Positions 24,214 to 36,484 are shown, counted from the stretch's first letter. The stretch: 64,000 bases of DNA from Pseudorasbora parva (GCF_024679245.1 NC_090174.1:21874524-21938523), one strand, 5' to 3'. Program-made: numbers and translations. The notes: a model not told the origin generated them from the sequence alone.

Positions 24214-24837
24214 CTTGATTGTGCCACAAATACACAAACTTCCAGTCAGTATGTCTCTGACAGTTATTAAAAACCTTTAAAAAAAAAAAAGAGTTGCTCA
24301 CACTACTGTTTATTACTAAAAGTTATGAGAGGTTTCTTCCTCTCACGGCCTTTTCGGCCTGGGATTGAGCCAAGTGCTTCTCCACTGACCTGAACCAGCA
24401 GCCAACTCAATTACGTTCCAACAGATCCTTCTCTCATTGTAGAGTACCACCTCCTCCAGCATATTAAGACTATCCAGCATACCAGATGCATCAGTCAGAC
24501 AGTGCTAATGTGAAACATCCCACATCCCAGTGTGCTGCAGTTTTGGTGTAAACACAAAAAGGGTCTCATTACCTTAGTTTCATACGTCCGTTGTTTCTCT
24601 GATTCCAGCTCACCTATCCTACTCTGGTGTAAACACTACTGGACTTTCAGATTATTTTCTAACACAAAAAAGCCTTTTAATCAAAAAGTGACAGAAGGAA
24701 AAGCAGCTGGAAGGATATGTGTATGATGAAAAGCTGCTGCAGACTAAATTATTAGACTGCAAACACCAGTTTCTTAGTCAATACTGCCACCCTCTGGCCA
24801 GGAGTGGCAATGCGGTGCTCTTGTCTGCAAAAGATTC

Positions 24838-25110
24838 AGAATAACGTGGCCAGAGCTAATTACTCACCCTCATGTCGTTTGACGCCCGTAAGACCTTTGT
24901 TCGTCTTCGGAAAACATGAAGATATTTTTGTTGAAATTCGATGGCTCAGAAAGGCCTTCATTGGCAACATTGTCATTTCCTCCCTCAAAACCCATAAAAG
25001 GCACTAAAGAAGTCGTTATAAACCCCATCTCACTACAGTGGTTCTACAATCATTTTATGAAGCGATGAGAATAGTTTTTGTGTGCTATGTTTCAGAAAGT
25101 AAACAGGGTC
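24838..25110. mobile_element. Truncated fish DNA-transposon end
   Basis: Contains TTACTCACCCTCATGTCGTT and GTAAGACCTTTGTTCGTC, a widespread fish element terminus from memory. It is related to the end at about 11400 in opposite sense. Only one end is visible. Confidence 0.5.
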
Positions 25111-25967
25111 AACCCATATGGAAATGTAATACATATGTCCCTATATCCGAGTAGTGATGTGATATATGTTTCATATAAGGCAATACCTTATTAGCACATA
25201 CAGTCTCATGATATATGAAGATATAGGTTTATAATATGTATGAAATACCCATAGAAGAATTATTATATTAAAATGATTTATGACTTTATATGATCCTGTA
25301 ATGCCATGTATGTAAAACAATAGGCTATGTGTAATTTATGCACACAACATACAAACATTCAGTATGGGATTAGATTTATAGTGGCGTTTGAATCCTGGCA
25401 TTTCATTCTAGTTTGGTTTTGGTTCAGGCTTCGGACATAAAAGGGGTGGTTGCATGCGATTTCATTTTTTTAACTTTAGTTTGTGTGTAATGTTGCTGCT
25501 TGAGCATAAACAGTATCTGCAAAGTTAGAGCACTGAAAGTATAATGCAAACAGAGATATTGTCTTTTTAAGTTATGGTAGTTTATTGCCTACAAAAACAG
25601 CCGGTTTGGACTACATTCCCGGGTTGGTGCTTACACCACGTGGCTCAAAGGGACGCAACAAAGATTGGGACACACACGAAAACCGAAATAAAATATGAAA
25701 TTTATTAACAAAATAGAACTATACAGAAAAAAAAAATACAGTATTAAGTGTAACAGTCAGGAATCAGTGTGTTGTGTAATGAATGCATGAAAGGGTAATG
25801 TGCTGGTGTAGTGTTGGATGTACCAAAGAAACAAGTCAAACCAAATGGAAATGACAATCAAGCCCAGCATGCAGCCTCTCTGGGCCTTTTCCTCAGACTC
25901 CTTTTAACAAGGCCCAACAGGAAGTCAGCAACAGGTGTGCTTAATCAAACTATCTGCGAACAGCCAG
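25110..25967. other. AT-rich sequence without recognised gene
   Basis: No splice-consistent exon or complete repeat seen. GGACTACATTCCCGGG near 25610 is a weak relative of the ZNF143 motif. Confidence 0.3.
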
Positions 25968-26273
25968 TTAAAGGTGGGGTAGGTTGATCTAAAACACTTG
26001 TCCAAATTTGTTTAAACTTTCTTTCCATGTCAATACATAATTCAAATGTAAGTACTCTGAAAGAGAGAGTAACATCGCGACTACATGAAAAGAGGTTTTA
26101 CTGTTATAAATAAATAATTTGTGAGCATTTGTGAGCATTAGCGTAACATAAGGTTTTAGAATAGAAATTTTGTCCGACTTGAGACAGCGCCGACTGCACG
26201 TGACTGTGATGTATATCAACAAAGTACCACAAGAGCGATTCGAGACTAGCCAGCTGATGCAGCCGGTGTAGAT

Positions 26274-28190
26274 TCAAACGCTATAATAATCTAGAAATAA
26301 AATATAGCTATCATTTTGAAGTAAATGTGAATAATCTAACATATCTAATATTAAACGTATGTTATTCGAAATATGTCTGTTAGGTAGAAATCCTGACTGT
26401 GTTTCATCAATAATGGAGTTTAAAATACGTTTTAATCTTTTAGCTAGAACTAAAGCTAATTTTGTAGTCATTATTTAGCAAGGAGATTGGACGCCAATTA
26501 TCTATGAGATGGGGATCTTTGTTTGGCTTTGGGATTAGGGTGATTATTCCCTGACATAAAGTGGGGGGAAGAGAAGTTCTCGCTATGCTTTCCTTAAAAA
26601 CCTCCAATAGAAAAGGTGCTATTTTTTTATTGAACAATTTGTAAAACTCTGAGGTGAGTCCATCATTTCCCGGAGATTTTCCATTTTTTAACAAATTAAT
26701 AGCGTCAACAATTTCTATCAGGTTAATAGGGACGTCACAGAAGGCTTTATCTACCATATTCAACTGTGGTGTATTCTGGAGAGATTCGAAAAAATCATCT
26801 GCATCTTGGTGGCAAAATTTGGACGTATATAAATCACTATAGAAATTAGCACACTACTTTGCGATAAGTTTCTGATCTTCATTTAAACTTCCATCAATTG
26901 TGAGTTTAGTTATATATTTTTTTTTTTGGCTTGTTCCCTTTCTAGTCTTAAGAAGTATGCAGAACTTTGCTCACCTTCCTCAAGCCACTTTCTGCGTGAT
27001 CTAACGTAGGCTCCCTCAGCTTTATTTTTATAAACTTTATCTAATTGGTGTTGTAGTTTAGCAAGTTCAGTTTTTTCAGAATCAGTGATATCTTCCATAT
27101 TTTTAGCTAAAAGATTTGTAATTTTAGAGATGACTTCATTCTCATAGGATTTTCTTTTTTTAGCCAAGTCACTACTGAATTTCCGAAAATATTTACAGAC
27201 TTCATATTTAGTTAGCTCCCAATTACTACTGTAATTTTTTTCTTCTTTTGCTTTTTTCCAAAATGTACTAATAATGTCATCAATTTGTTTTCTAACTTCA
27301 TCATAAGAGAGGATTGAATTATTGAGCTTCCAATAAGAGGGAGTTTTATATGAAGTGACATTATTTGAAAGAGGAATATGAATAGTAAAAGACTTATGAT
27401 CAGATAAAGGTGAAGGTATAATGTCAGATAAGATATTAAGTAGCTCTTTAGAAGCAAGCCATAAGTCAATGCGAGATTGGCATGAGAGAGAGTTATTACT
27501 CCATGTAAATGTTTTTAAGGAAGGGTGAGTTTCTCTCCAGCAATCAATTAACGAAAATCTTTGCACAAACATCTTTAAGTAGTTAGAATTAGAGTTACTA
27601 GATTTGGGAGGCCATCTATCCATATTATTATCCATAACCACATTAAAGTCCCCACCAAAAATCAGATAAGAACTGGGGTAGTTATTTAACAGTAAAAGTA
27701 TGCGTTTTTCCAATCGATAAAAGAAACTTTCGTTGTCTTTTTGTTGATTGAATCCATAGAGATCGACAAAAATAAATATCTTATCTGAGATTTCAAGTAA
27801 AAGACAAACATAACGGCCATTTGGATCACATTCCGAAAACAATATTTTCCCCTTAAAGCGATGAAGTAAAATGCAAACGACAGCTGAGCTTGATGTTCCA
27901 TGGGACATCCACAGGTCCATGCCCCATTGTGATCTCCAAAAGTTTAAATCTTCTTTGACTGAATGACATTCTTGTAAAAAATAAAAATCAGAGTTAAACT
28001 GTTTAAGGTACAAAAAGACAGCTTTGCGTTTGGTAAGGTTTCTCAGCCCTCTAACATTAAGAGAAAGAATAGATAGAGTCATTACTGCAGCAGAAAGAAA
28101 AACTAAACAAAACACACACAAAAAAGGATACCTTTGAGCAAAAGTTAAAACAATATGATACGAATAACGTAGCAAGGAAACGCACTTGCC
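26274..28190 (-). pseudogene. L1 ORF2: endonuclease plus partial reverse transcriptase
   Basis: The APE-type endonuclease is readable from about 28083: SILSLNVRGLRN (Asn motif), FLQECHS (catalytic Glu), VDLYGFNQQ, FGGDFNVVMD (Asp/Asn) and SPLSDHKSF (Asp-His pair). The frame runs on to ARRKW-like KWLEEGEQSSAYFLRLE, then breaks near 26910. RT continues at 26763 with LLKNGKSPGNDGLTSEFYK and LIDNWRPISLLN, shifts frame near 26450, and ends at GFLPNRHISNNIRL. The rest of RT is absent. Confidence 0.8.
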
Positions 28191-28567
28191 TGAGAAGTAG
28201 CTATAAGCATAGAGCTCAGCAAATTCTACAACAAAAAGTACCACTGTGTTAAAGTGGTGCAGTACCAAATATAAGGTTGTACAATTATTAACAATAAGAC
28301 AGGAGTATAGAATACTCCTTGTTTTGACCAACAGAATTAACCCTTTGACAGTAATATAAAGTGCCAAATTAACCGTAAACTTAACTATTGGCAATAATAT
28401 CAAGAACAAAATTAACCGTTTTAAAACGTTTAGGTTAACTCAATACCTGCCTTAAAGGCATTCCCCGTAGAGATGCACCTAAGTTTGTAACTTTAAGTTC
28501 GAGATCCTGAAGAAGAACGGAGGTGTGAACTCATGAGTGGAGCGGATAAATGGTCAAAAAGCGGAGT

Positions 28568-29459
28568 TCAAGTTGGTGGAAAAATTTCCGTGCCATCCAC
28601 AAAGGCCCTTCCTCCAACGAAATAGGCCCGCTTGTTATCTCGTCGCGCTTTTTCCACGAGAGGCCATCGTTTTTTCCTGTTTTCCCGATCTGTCGGAGAC
28701 AAATCCTCTGAGATTTTTAGATTGTTGTTCCTGAGAAAGGGAGAATCCTTCGCCGCCCGCCAAACTGCATCACGATAGAAGCGTGAGGTAAATTGAAAGA
28801 TGACTCCCCTAGGTTTGTCGCTGGTCATCTGTTCATGACCGAGTCGATGTACAGTGTCAACGATATATGGAAGCTTGTCTCTTGCTTCTGGTAAAAGCTG
28901 CTGGGAAACCTGGATAACCCGCTCCCGTACATCCTCCCTCTCTGTTTCGGGGATCCCATAGACTCTCAGATTCCAACGACGTGTGTATCCTTCGAGGTGA
29001 GAGAGACGTTTTTCTTGCTCAGATGATTTAATCTCAACATATTTCACTTGAGATTTAATTGCGCCAAGCTGAGTTTTAACGTCATTAACTTCAGCACTCA
29101 CAAACTCAACAGCTGTCTTCGCGTCGGCTGTCTGTTTCGCGTTTTCAGTAATGGTCTCTTTCATGCTCGCGATTGCTCGTGCATTTTCCCCAACCATTCT
29201 TTCCAAAGAATCAGATCGACTGTTAATTAGTTGAGATAGTTCTTTGAACTGTGAGGATATTTGCAGTATCGCGGCTCTCTACCTTCCGAAGTTTGACTAT
29301 GGGAGAGTCACATGGAGTTTCGGGAAGAGAAGGATAAACCACCTCAGCGGGCATGATATCTGTTGAATCCATTTCTGAGCTGAGGTAATCATGCAGATTT
29401 TCGCTCAACAGTGTGTCTTTTTTTTTTGTTTGAGTCTTGCGGTGTCGACGAGGTAACAT
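28568..29459 (-). pseudogene. L1 ORF1 protein, frameshifted
   Basis: The N-terminal piece (29459-29223) is charged and has a run of basic residues. The main piece (29206-28568) has a coiled coil followed by the L1 ORF1p RNA-binding core: EGYTRRWNLRVYGIPETER, HRLGHEQ, PRGVIFQFTSRFYRDAVWRA and the basic tail RRDNKRAYFVGGRAF. A frame change lies near 29215. ORF1p normally coats the LINE RNA. Confidence 0.75.
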
Positions 29460-29682
29460 TCACTTTGTTAGCAGGACTAGCCTTGGCTTGGCAGTTCTTA
29501 TTTTTCCGTTTCTCAGATTTTACCATTTTTAATTCTCCTGACAGTTGCTGCAGTCATTTATGCACTTAGCTATAATTGAACAGTCTCTATTTCTGCACCA
29601 CTAATAAAAATATCAACATGAATTTGCCGAGCTCTCTAAATCACGTCTTGTCAGAGCGCCATCTTGGCCCGCCTCCTAGTCT

Positions 29683-30334
29683 CGAATTGCTCTTGTGGTT
29701 CTTTGTTGATATACATCACAGTCACGTGCAGTCGGCACTGTCTCAAGTCGGACAAAATTTCTAACCGGCATGCAGTGCTTCAAGTCAGCCACCAATCAGT
29801 CTGCGCATCGCTGGGTGAAGTCGAACAAACCTAATGCTTCCAGCTGAGTGGTCGGTGTAGCGCGTTCATGTATTTTGGGGCGTGGCTTTGGAAAGAGCCC
29901 AAAGCGAGAAGGTGGAGTGAATGGAAATAATAAGCTGTCTTTAAAACAGTCGTGAGAGGTCTACAGACATTCAATTTTTATACTTTCTTTTTTAGAGTAC
30001 TTACATTTTAATTATGTATTGATATATTCACCTTATTCCGCCACGCCCACTTTTAAACCGCCGCTCTTCCGCATTTTGTCATCCGACTTCCGGTAAACTG
30101 ACGCGGGACATCCGGTAGTTCTTTCAGTAGTTCGAGTACATGTGTTTTATTGAACTAAATACACTACAGTCGGCTAAAACGAATACGCAGGTTATTTTTC
30201 TGAACGCCCCCACGACTGTGTTTCTCACACTGTTCGTGTGAATCGCGGCACAGTTTGGCGCACACACACAAAATACCGAAAGGAACACGCATCTCTTAAA
30301 GGGGCCGCACTATATTCCTTTTTTTACGGTCTAT
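29683..30334. repeat. Inverted arm matching 26010-26262, and adjoining repeat DNA
   Basis: GTCTCGAATTGCTCTTGTGG, TTGTTGATATACATCACAGT and CACGTGCAGTCGGCACTGTC are the inverse of the sequence just left of the L1. A second shared block (GAGTACTTACATTTTAATTA at about 29995) inverts 26025-26060. The L1 therefore sits at the centre of an inverted repeat. The remainder (30035-30334) is repeat-like without ORF. Confidence 0.65.
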
Positions 30335-31427
30335 AGCCCCGTTTCCACCACAGGAACTTTACCCAGGAACCAGGAACTTTGGGTGGTACTCTGTGTGTTT
30401 AGACCGCAGGAACCAGGGTCTAAATGAAGTTCCGGGTACATTTTTCCCCCTCCAAACGGCCCTGCTCGCGAGGTAGTACTTTTTCAAAGTTCAGGAACTT
30501 TCGAGGGCGGGACTTGGGCGCTGAACATGCTGATTGGTTGAGCTCAGGCAGCATTTTATTTCAACTCGGCATTTTTAAAAGTTCAGTAATAATCAGTCTT
30601 ACACGCCACGCTCATGTTGACAAGAGAGGAAAGTTAATTTTTCTGAGGGGTTAACTTTTTATTTCGTAAGTTATGAAGATAATGTTGGAGTAATGACACA
30701 ACGTATATTGCCCCAGGCAGTTTTTACTTTAACTGCGCCTGACAGAAGAATTTTTTTTTTCTCAGATGATTATTTAAACAGATAAATAATATAATACTGC
30801 ATTAGTCCTGGTGGCCGTTACGAGTTGCTATGGCTTCAGTTAACAGCTGCTGGAGAAAACAGCGTTGACATTTTTGATGTGGCAGACAAACTGCTTATGT
30901 GACAAAATGATTGTGATTGAAAGTCATCACATATAAACACCAGATCGGTTTAGATAACGTCTCATGTAAACAGTTCACTAAATCTTTCAATCGGTACACA
31001 CAAAAATGATTACTGTCCGGGCTGTCATTTTTGAAAAAAATCTAATTCGAACAGAATTAAAATATCAAGCAATGCATTCGAATATATTCAATTATCTACA
31101 ACGCCGTCATCCAGCAGCTGGAATGTGTTTACGGATGCCATCGCAACTCTCAACGGCCACCAGGACTTATACGGTTTTATAAAAGCTATTAATTTGTTGT
31201 AAAGTGTAATAATCATCTCAGAAAAAATTAATTCTAATGTCAGGCGCAGTTGAAGTAGTTAATGATTGTTTGCTTACATAGGCTTAGGGACAGTGTCATT
31301 ATGCCAACATTATCTTCTTAACTTCTTATGAAATAAAAAGTTTATCCCTCAGAAAAATTCAAGAAAAGTTCCTGTAAAAAAGTTCCTGGTACAAATTGTT
31401 CCGGGTAATTTTGGTGGAAACGGGGCT
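30335..31427. mobile_element. TIR element with 3-bp TAT duplication (PIF/Harbinger-like), copy 1
   Basis: The ends AGCCCCGTTTCCACCACAGG and the inverse GGTGGAAACGGGGCT, flanked by TAT (30332-30334 and 31428-31430), fit a PIF/Harbinger-type 3-bp duplication. The unit is 1093 bp. A truncated relative lies at 50031-50860. No transposase. Confidence 0.7.
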
Positions 31428-31529
31428 TATGATTCCTACTCGTGGAATATGGACCTCATCCAGGTATGGTGTGGTACCGGTGCGCTCTGTCCGCATGACA
31501 GCTTTCATACAAACTGTGCTGCCTAGGAT

Positions 31530-32669
31530 CAGTAGAGACTACTGATGTTTGTGCATCGCTGGTTTGGCAAGGCAGCCTCAATATTATGAAAGGTAAGAAT
31601 ATCACACACATTATTATTATTTATTATATCTCGCCACATTCGCGTTGTTAATATAAGTATGTTATAAATGTATAAACTTAAGTATACTGACATGTGTTTG
31701 TAATATATACACAGCTGCTTACCTGATGACCATCTGAAGGCTAAGTATCTTGTCAAATCTCTTAATTGTAAGGTAAGTGAATGCACTCAAAAAATATTTC
31801 AGTCTAAATTTAGGTTTTATTTATTTGAATTACATTCAAATGTCCCATTCATTTGAATTGAATAGTTTTAACATAAGCAAACTAATAAACTTGATGTGAT
31901 TTTCATATTTGTCATGCATAATTTAATTAGTCACCTTGATTCACTGATCTCATCCAGTCTAATATCTGATTAAGTGGGTGACGTAATAAGTTTTTTATTA
32001 TTCATTATTATAATACAAGTTTTTTATTATTCATTAAAGTAGAACTGTGATTTTACTGCCTGAGACCAAGCAGTGTTGTAACAATCGGATAATATTAATA
32101 TTTTACTTAAATTTACACTGAAATATTTTTTGACTGTGGAGTCCAGGTAAGTATATGTAAAAGGTAAGGTAAAGGTAAGATTTGGTAGGCGTAAATTATG
32201 TGTAACATTAAGTCTAATCACGCCATCACCTGATAAAAGGAATAAGGTAGGTAAACATCAAATGTAATAATAATGAATCATTTTGAAATAAGACAACTGT
32301 GAAAGTTTTGACATTTCTTTTAGTTATACAAACTCATCAGTAAATATGTTGGGTCTCAGGTTGAAAATGCTGTGTCCAGTGGGCTCACTGGCATTGTCTG
32401 CACAGATGAGCAGCGGCTCTGGAATATGGGGACCCAGAGGAACCTGCCTGAAGAGGTTAATGGACATCACTTTTTCTCACCACCGAGCTACTGATGTGCT
32501 GCTGACTCCATGGGGGAATACCCAACAATGTCCCTCTGCCTCCCACTCCTTCATTTTGCACCCAGGATGAGCTGAGAAAGGGTCTCAAGCATCTGACCGG
32601 AGCCAAATGGTCCAAGGGGCTTTTATGTGCAAGTGCAGCTTGGCATGTTCTGTACAGGGCTGAGGGCCT
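31530..32669 (+). CDS. Unidentified spliced coding-like segment (partial gene or relic)
   Basis: Four exon-like blocks join in one frame. About 31530-31591 ends AG|GTAAGA and reads RQPQYYE. Then 31715-31772 reads PDDHLKAKYLVKSLNCK with CACAG and GTAAGT sites. Then 32324-32455 reads VENAVSSGLTGIVCTDEQ and LWNMGTQRNLPEE. Finally 32566-32669 reads DELRKGLKHLTGAKWSKGL and ends CCT|GTAAGC. Phases agree across all junctions, which is unlikely by chance for four blocks. I do not recognise the protein. It could be a host gene, a domesticated transposon gene, or the internal gene of the surrounding TTAA-flanked element. The first exon's start is unclear because the TAT-flanked element lies just upstream. 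No stop inside the joined frame; the C-terminus is not found. Confidence 0.45.
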
Positions 32670-32971
32670 GTAAGCTGGTCATCTGGGTTCCATCACAGCA
32701 AGTCCACTGCATCACTTACGCCCATCGATGCATCTGAGGAAAAAAAAAAAAAAAATTACATTAGTACTTAAAATACATCATGAATCAATATATGAATAAT
32801 ATGATAGCACCCATACTTAAACAGGAAAGTGTTTGAGGTAGAGATGCATTAAAAATGAGACCGTATATACATACATTTCATACAAAAATGTTGCATGTGT
32901 GTAAAAAATGATGTGTGTGCTTGTAATATTTGAGAGATAAAATCTGTAATGCATATCACAAATCTGTATTC

Positions 32972-33026
32972 CTCAGTTGTAAGTCGCTTTGGATAAAAGC
33001 GTCTGCAAAATGAATAAATGTAAATC
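32972..33026 (+). mobile_element. SINE 3' tail (LINE-derived)
   Basis: GTAAGTCGCTTTGGATAAAA and GCGTCTGCAAAATGAATAAA are the tail shared by many fish SINEs and their partner LINE2-type elements. No tRNA head is visible upstream, so it is a 5'-truncated copy. Confidence 0.6.
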
Positions 33027-33095
33027 CAACCACTGTGTGTACCAGTGGAGCTTTGCTGGCATCTAATGGGTACTGTGCTCAAACAAAATGTGTGT

Positions 33096-33097
<2 letters not shown>

Positions 33098-33126
<29 letters not shown>
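33098..33126. repeat. (TA)n microsatellite
   Basis: About 14 uninterrupted TA units. Confidence 0.9.
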
Positions 33127-33129
<3 letters not shown>

Positions 33130-33872
33130 TTACTGAAAGCTACTTTTATGAGATTCTTTATCATGTTTAGATTTATGAATTTGATTTTCAAACAGTTTTA
33201 GAGTTCAACATGGTTTATAAAACATATTTTATATAAAATATGTTCATAAATAATTTTCAAAACACAAATTTAAACCTCTATAACTTTTAAACTTACCATT
33301 TCTCGGGGTAAGGTTGTTCATCAGTCGGCTTCCCATCCATGAAATGGTATGAACACAGAGCGCTTGGGCGGGCACTTTAAATTTAGCGCCTTCCGCCACT
33401 GCGTTTGGTGCTCCTCGTCTTTTGGAGGTGGGTGTAAAGTGCACCACAAAATAATACTTGATATATTTACATCTACCGTTACTGCTATATGATTACGACC
33501 ATAGATATATCTATGATTACGACTAGTAACAACTTGCTCTCTTTGCCGGAAGTAAGAAGTCCTTCTCAGCCGGAAGTAAGATGACAAAACGAACGCAATG
33601 CCGTCACCCTTGTTGTCATGGAAAATAAGGTGAATAAAGAACGTTTAAACAAATTTGAAAAGAAAAAAAGTTTTTTAACCAATTCTTACCTACCCTACCT
33701 TTAAGGGCGGAGCCAGCCAACCATCCTCCTCAGCCTGGGGAAACCCCACTTCACACAGGAGTTGTCACAATGACATCATAAACCCTTGCTGGCAGATGTG
33801 AATTCTGCCCGTAATTGTTAGGGGCGTGGTGTTTCCGCACAACATGTGCTATATATATATACATCAAATATA

Positions 33873-34903
33873 CAGGTCCTTCTCAAAAAATTAGCATATT
33901 GTGATAAAAGTTCATTATTTTCCATAATGTAATGATACAAATTAAACTTTCATATATTTTAGATTCACTGGACAACAACTGAAATATTTCAGGTCTTTTA
34001 TTGTTTTAATACTGATGATTTTGGCATGCAGCTCATGAAAACCCAAAATTCCTGTCTCCAAAAATTAGCATATTTTATCCGACCAATAAAAGAAAAGTGT
34101 TTTTAATACAAAAAAAGTCAACCTTCAAATAATTATGTTCAGTTATGCACTCAATACTTGGTCGGGAATCCTTTTGCGGAAATGACTGCTTCAATGCGGC
34201 GTGGCATGAGGCGATCAGCCTGTGGCACTGCTGAGGTGTTATGGAGGCCCAGGATGCTTCGATAGCGGCCTTAAGCTCATCCAGAGTGTTGGGTCTTGCG
34301 TCTCTCAACTTTCTCTTCACGATATCCCACAGATTCTCTATGGGGTTCAGGTCAGGAGAGTTGGCAGGCCAATTGAGCACAGTAATACCATGGTCAGTAA
34401 ACCATTTACCAGTGCCTTTGGCACTGTGAGTAGGAGCCAGGTCGTGCTGAAAAACGAAATCTTCATCTCCATAAAGCTTTTCTACAGATGGAAGCATGAA
34501 GTGCTCCAAAATCTCCTGATAGCTGCATTGACCCTGCCCTTGATAAAACACAGTGGACCAACACCAGCAGCTGACATGGCACCCCAGACCATCACTGACT
34601 GTGGGTACTTGACACTGGACTTCAGGCATTTTGTCATTTCCTTCTCCCTAGTCCTCCTCCAGACTCTGATTTCCGAATGACATGCAAAATTTGCTTTCAT
34701 CCGAAAAGAGTACTTTGGACCACTGAGCAACAGTCCAGTGCTGCTTATCTGTAACCCAGGTCAGGAGCTTCTGCCGCTGTTTCTGGTTCAAAAGTGGCTT
34801 GACCTGGGGAATGCGGCACCTGTGGCTCTGGATGTTTCTACTCCAGACTCAGTCCACTGCTTCCGCAGGTCCCCCAAGGTCTGGAATCGGTCCTTCTCCC
34901 AGT
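33873..34903 (-). mobile_element. Tc1/mariner element (AATTAGCATATT family), one end missing
   Basis: The left end follows TA (33871-33872) with CAGGTCCTTCTCAAAAAATT and an internal repeat AAAAATTAGCATATTTTATC. The minus strand carries transposase. The other terminal repeat and the transposase N-terminus are missing; the match stops near 34903 at unrelated GC-rich DNA. Confidence 0.75.
34075..34730 (-). pseudogene. Tc1-like transposase, C-terminal part, frameshifted
   Basis: Two overlapping frames give MVWGAMSAAGVGPLCFIKG (34730-34482) then FVFQHDLAPTHSAKGTGKWF and [20 protein letters not shown] (34629-34075). The second catalytic Asp and the Glu are present. The frame switch near 34500-34600 and the missing N-terminus make it non-functional. 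Confidence 0.75.
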
Positions 34904-36420
34904 AGCGCGGGAAGGGGGGTGCTGCGGGGGCTGCAGCCCCCCTCTTTATAGCATCAGTCCCCCGTGGACTAAAATTATATTGTATTTAAAACATGAAATT
35001 AAATTAAATTAATTAAAATAGACTGACATAACAATGTGTTTGATATCGGATTAAAATAATGGGCAGTGGATAAGATATAAACTAATGATTAATTATTTTG
35101 ATAATTCCTCAGGAAGTGCTTTCGTCACCGTCACGACACCTCGCTCACTCTCGTTTGGTCTTGGCTAGCAATAAGCAGCAGAAACGCATTTGTAGACTTT
35201 TTTTGAGTAATGTTACTACTAACACGGTTAAGAAAAGTAAAATTGGAAAATCTTCACAATTAAAGTGTGTATTTTATTTGACCAATGATATTGGATCCAC
35301 TCACTTTTATCGTCACTAATTCAACACATGTCTGTTCACCTACCCCTAACCGAGAAAAACGTATTAGGTGTTTGACTCCGTCTTTTTTTATTTTATTTTT
35401 TTACTTTTTTTCTAATATTTTCTCCATTTTTATTGGAAAATACCTTTCCGATCTGATATGTGATGTGAAAAGGGAGTAGAGCGAGGTCGGCAAAAGGCGG
35501 ATTGGAACCTCTGATCGATTTGCGTCAAAACTTGATGTCATGCATCTCTAACCCCTACTCTATAGTCAGGGCAAATAATGCACTGATTTCCAAGTACATT
35601 ATAAATACAGCAGTCAAGCAGGATAGGTTAAAGAGTAATTTATTATGCTCTGCATATATAACTATAACTATAATAAGCAGGTATATAGCCGTTGGCATAA
35701 AAAGGGGGTTACCTCAAATGTGGAAAAATAATATAGTAAGACCAAATGGACAAATGAAATCAGTTGACGGCGCAAAATCAAAAAATAAGGGCCTAACGGT
35801 ATAGCCTGCTTTTGTTTTTACATGTATATCCCATACGTGGAAAAACACACAATTTAAGCAGAATATGGTTTAATTCAATGCTTGCACAATATTCAAATGT
35901 AAATCTAATATGTCATGGAATGTATGCATGTGATATAAATCAGTATTTTACTTTTTTTTAACTAATTAACCTTTTTAACTTCTTTTTTTAACGAGCTCTG
36001 CTTAATTGCTCTGCTCCACCGGTGACGCGCATGGTGCGCAGCACTGGATTTCGAATGTAAAAGTTTAGTCGTATAGACGTCATTTAGAAGTAAGGACGAC
36101 GACTCATTTAAAAACGATAAACAGTCGAACTATAGAAATGGAATGCAATCTTAATCAGACGGTATGCCCTTTCACAGATGTCTCCGCGACGTACGTGTGC
36201 TATCTGGGTAGCCCAACATACCCCTTTACTGGCCCCGGGCCATTGCTTTTGTCAAGCACTGCCTACAAACAAGCATAGCATTTTTTCCCTTAAAATGTAA
36301 AACTAAAAAGCTCTACTTAAAAGCTTTTATTAAAAAAAGGGAAATAGTTTTCATCTCTAATGAGTGTATATCATTTTACAAATATTTGTCAAAAACTTAT
36401 ATCTATAGCTATATCTCATT
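34904..36420. other. Unassigned sequence with GC-rich edge
   Basis: Opens with GGAAGGGGGGTGCTGCGGGG and GCTGCAGCCCCCC, which looks like a transposon terminus, then AT-rich DNA. The + strand ORFs (35098-35319, 35285-35479, 35502-35804) have no recognisable domains. I looked here on the minus strand for the last scarb2 exon and did not find it. Confidence 0.3.
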
Positions 36421-36484
36421 GTGATATTGTTTTCTCTTGCTCTATAGTAATGAGTTGTGAAGCCGCTACACAGACAGAATTAGG

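Larger units (their letters stand above)
26274..29680 (-). mobile_element. L1-type LINE, 5' end present but 3' end missing
   Basis: On the minus strand the element starts near 29680 with a GC-rich leader (GCCAAGATGGCGCTCTGAC), then has ORF1 (29459-28568), ORF2 endonuclease (about 28083 to 26910) and the first half of reverse transcriptase (26763-26274). It stops abruptly in RT. No RT active-site YADD block, C-terminal domain or poly(A) follows. Loss of the 3' part with an intact 5' start is the reverse of the usual LINE truncation. Confidence 0.8.
25972..33700. mobile_element. TTAA-flanked composite region with AGGTGGGGTAGG ends
   Basis: TTAA at 25968-25971 is followed by AGGTGGGGTAGG, and CCTACCCTACCT is followed by TTAA at 33701-33704. 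Both ends also share a CAAATTTGTTTAAAC block about 35-60 bp inside. This looks like one TTAA-target DNA transposon (piggyBac- or Kolobok-type) swollen by an L1 (26274-29680) and a 1.1-kb element (30335-31427). Alternatively the ends belong to two separate copies of the same family. Internal inverted arms at 26010-26262 and 29683-30035 complicate the picture. An unidentified spliced ORF lies inside. Confidence 0.45.
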
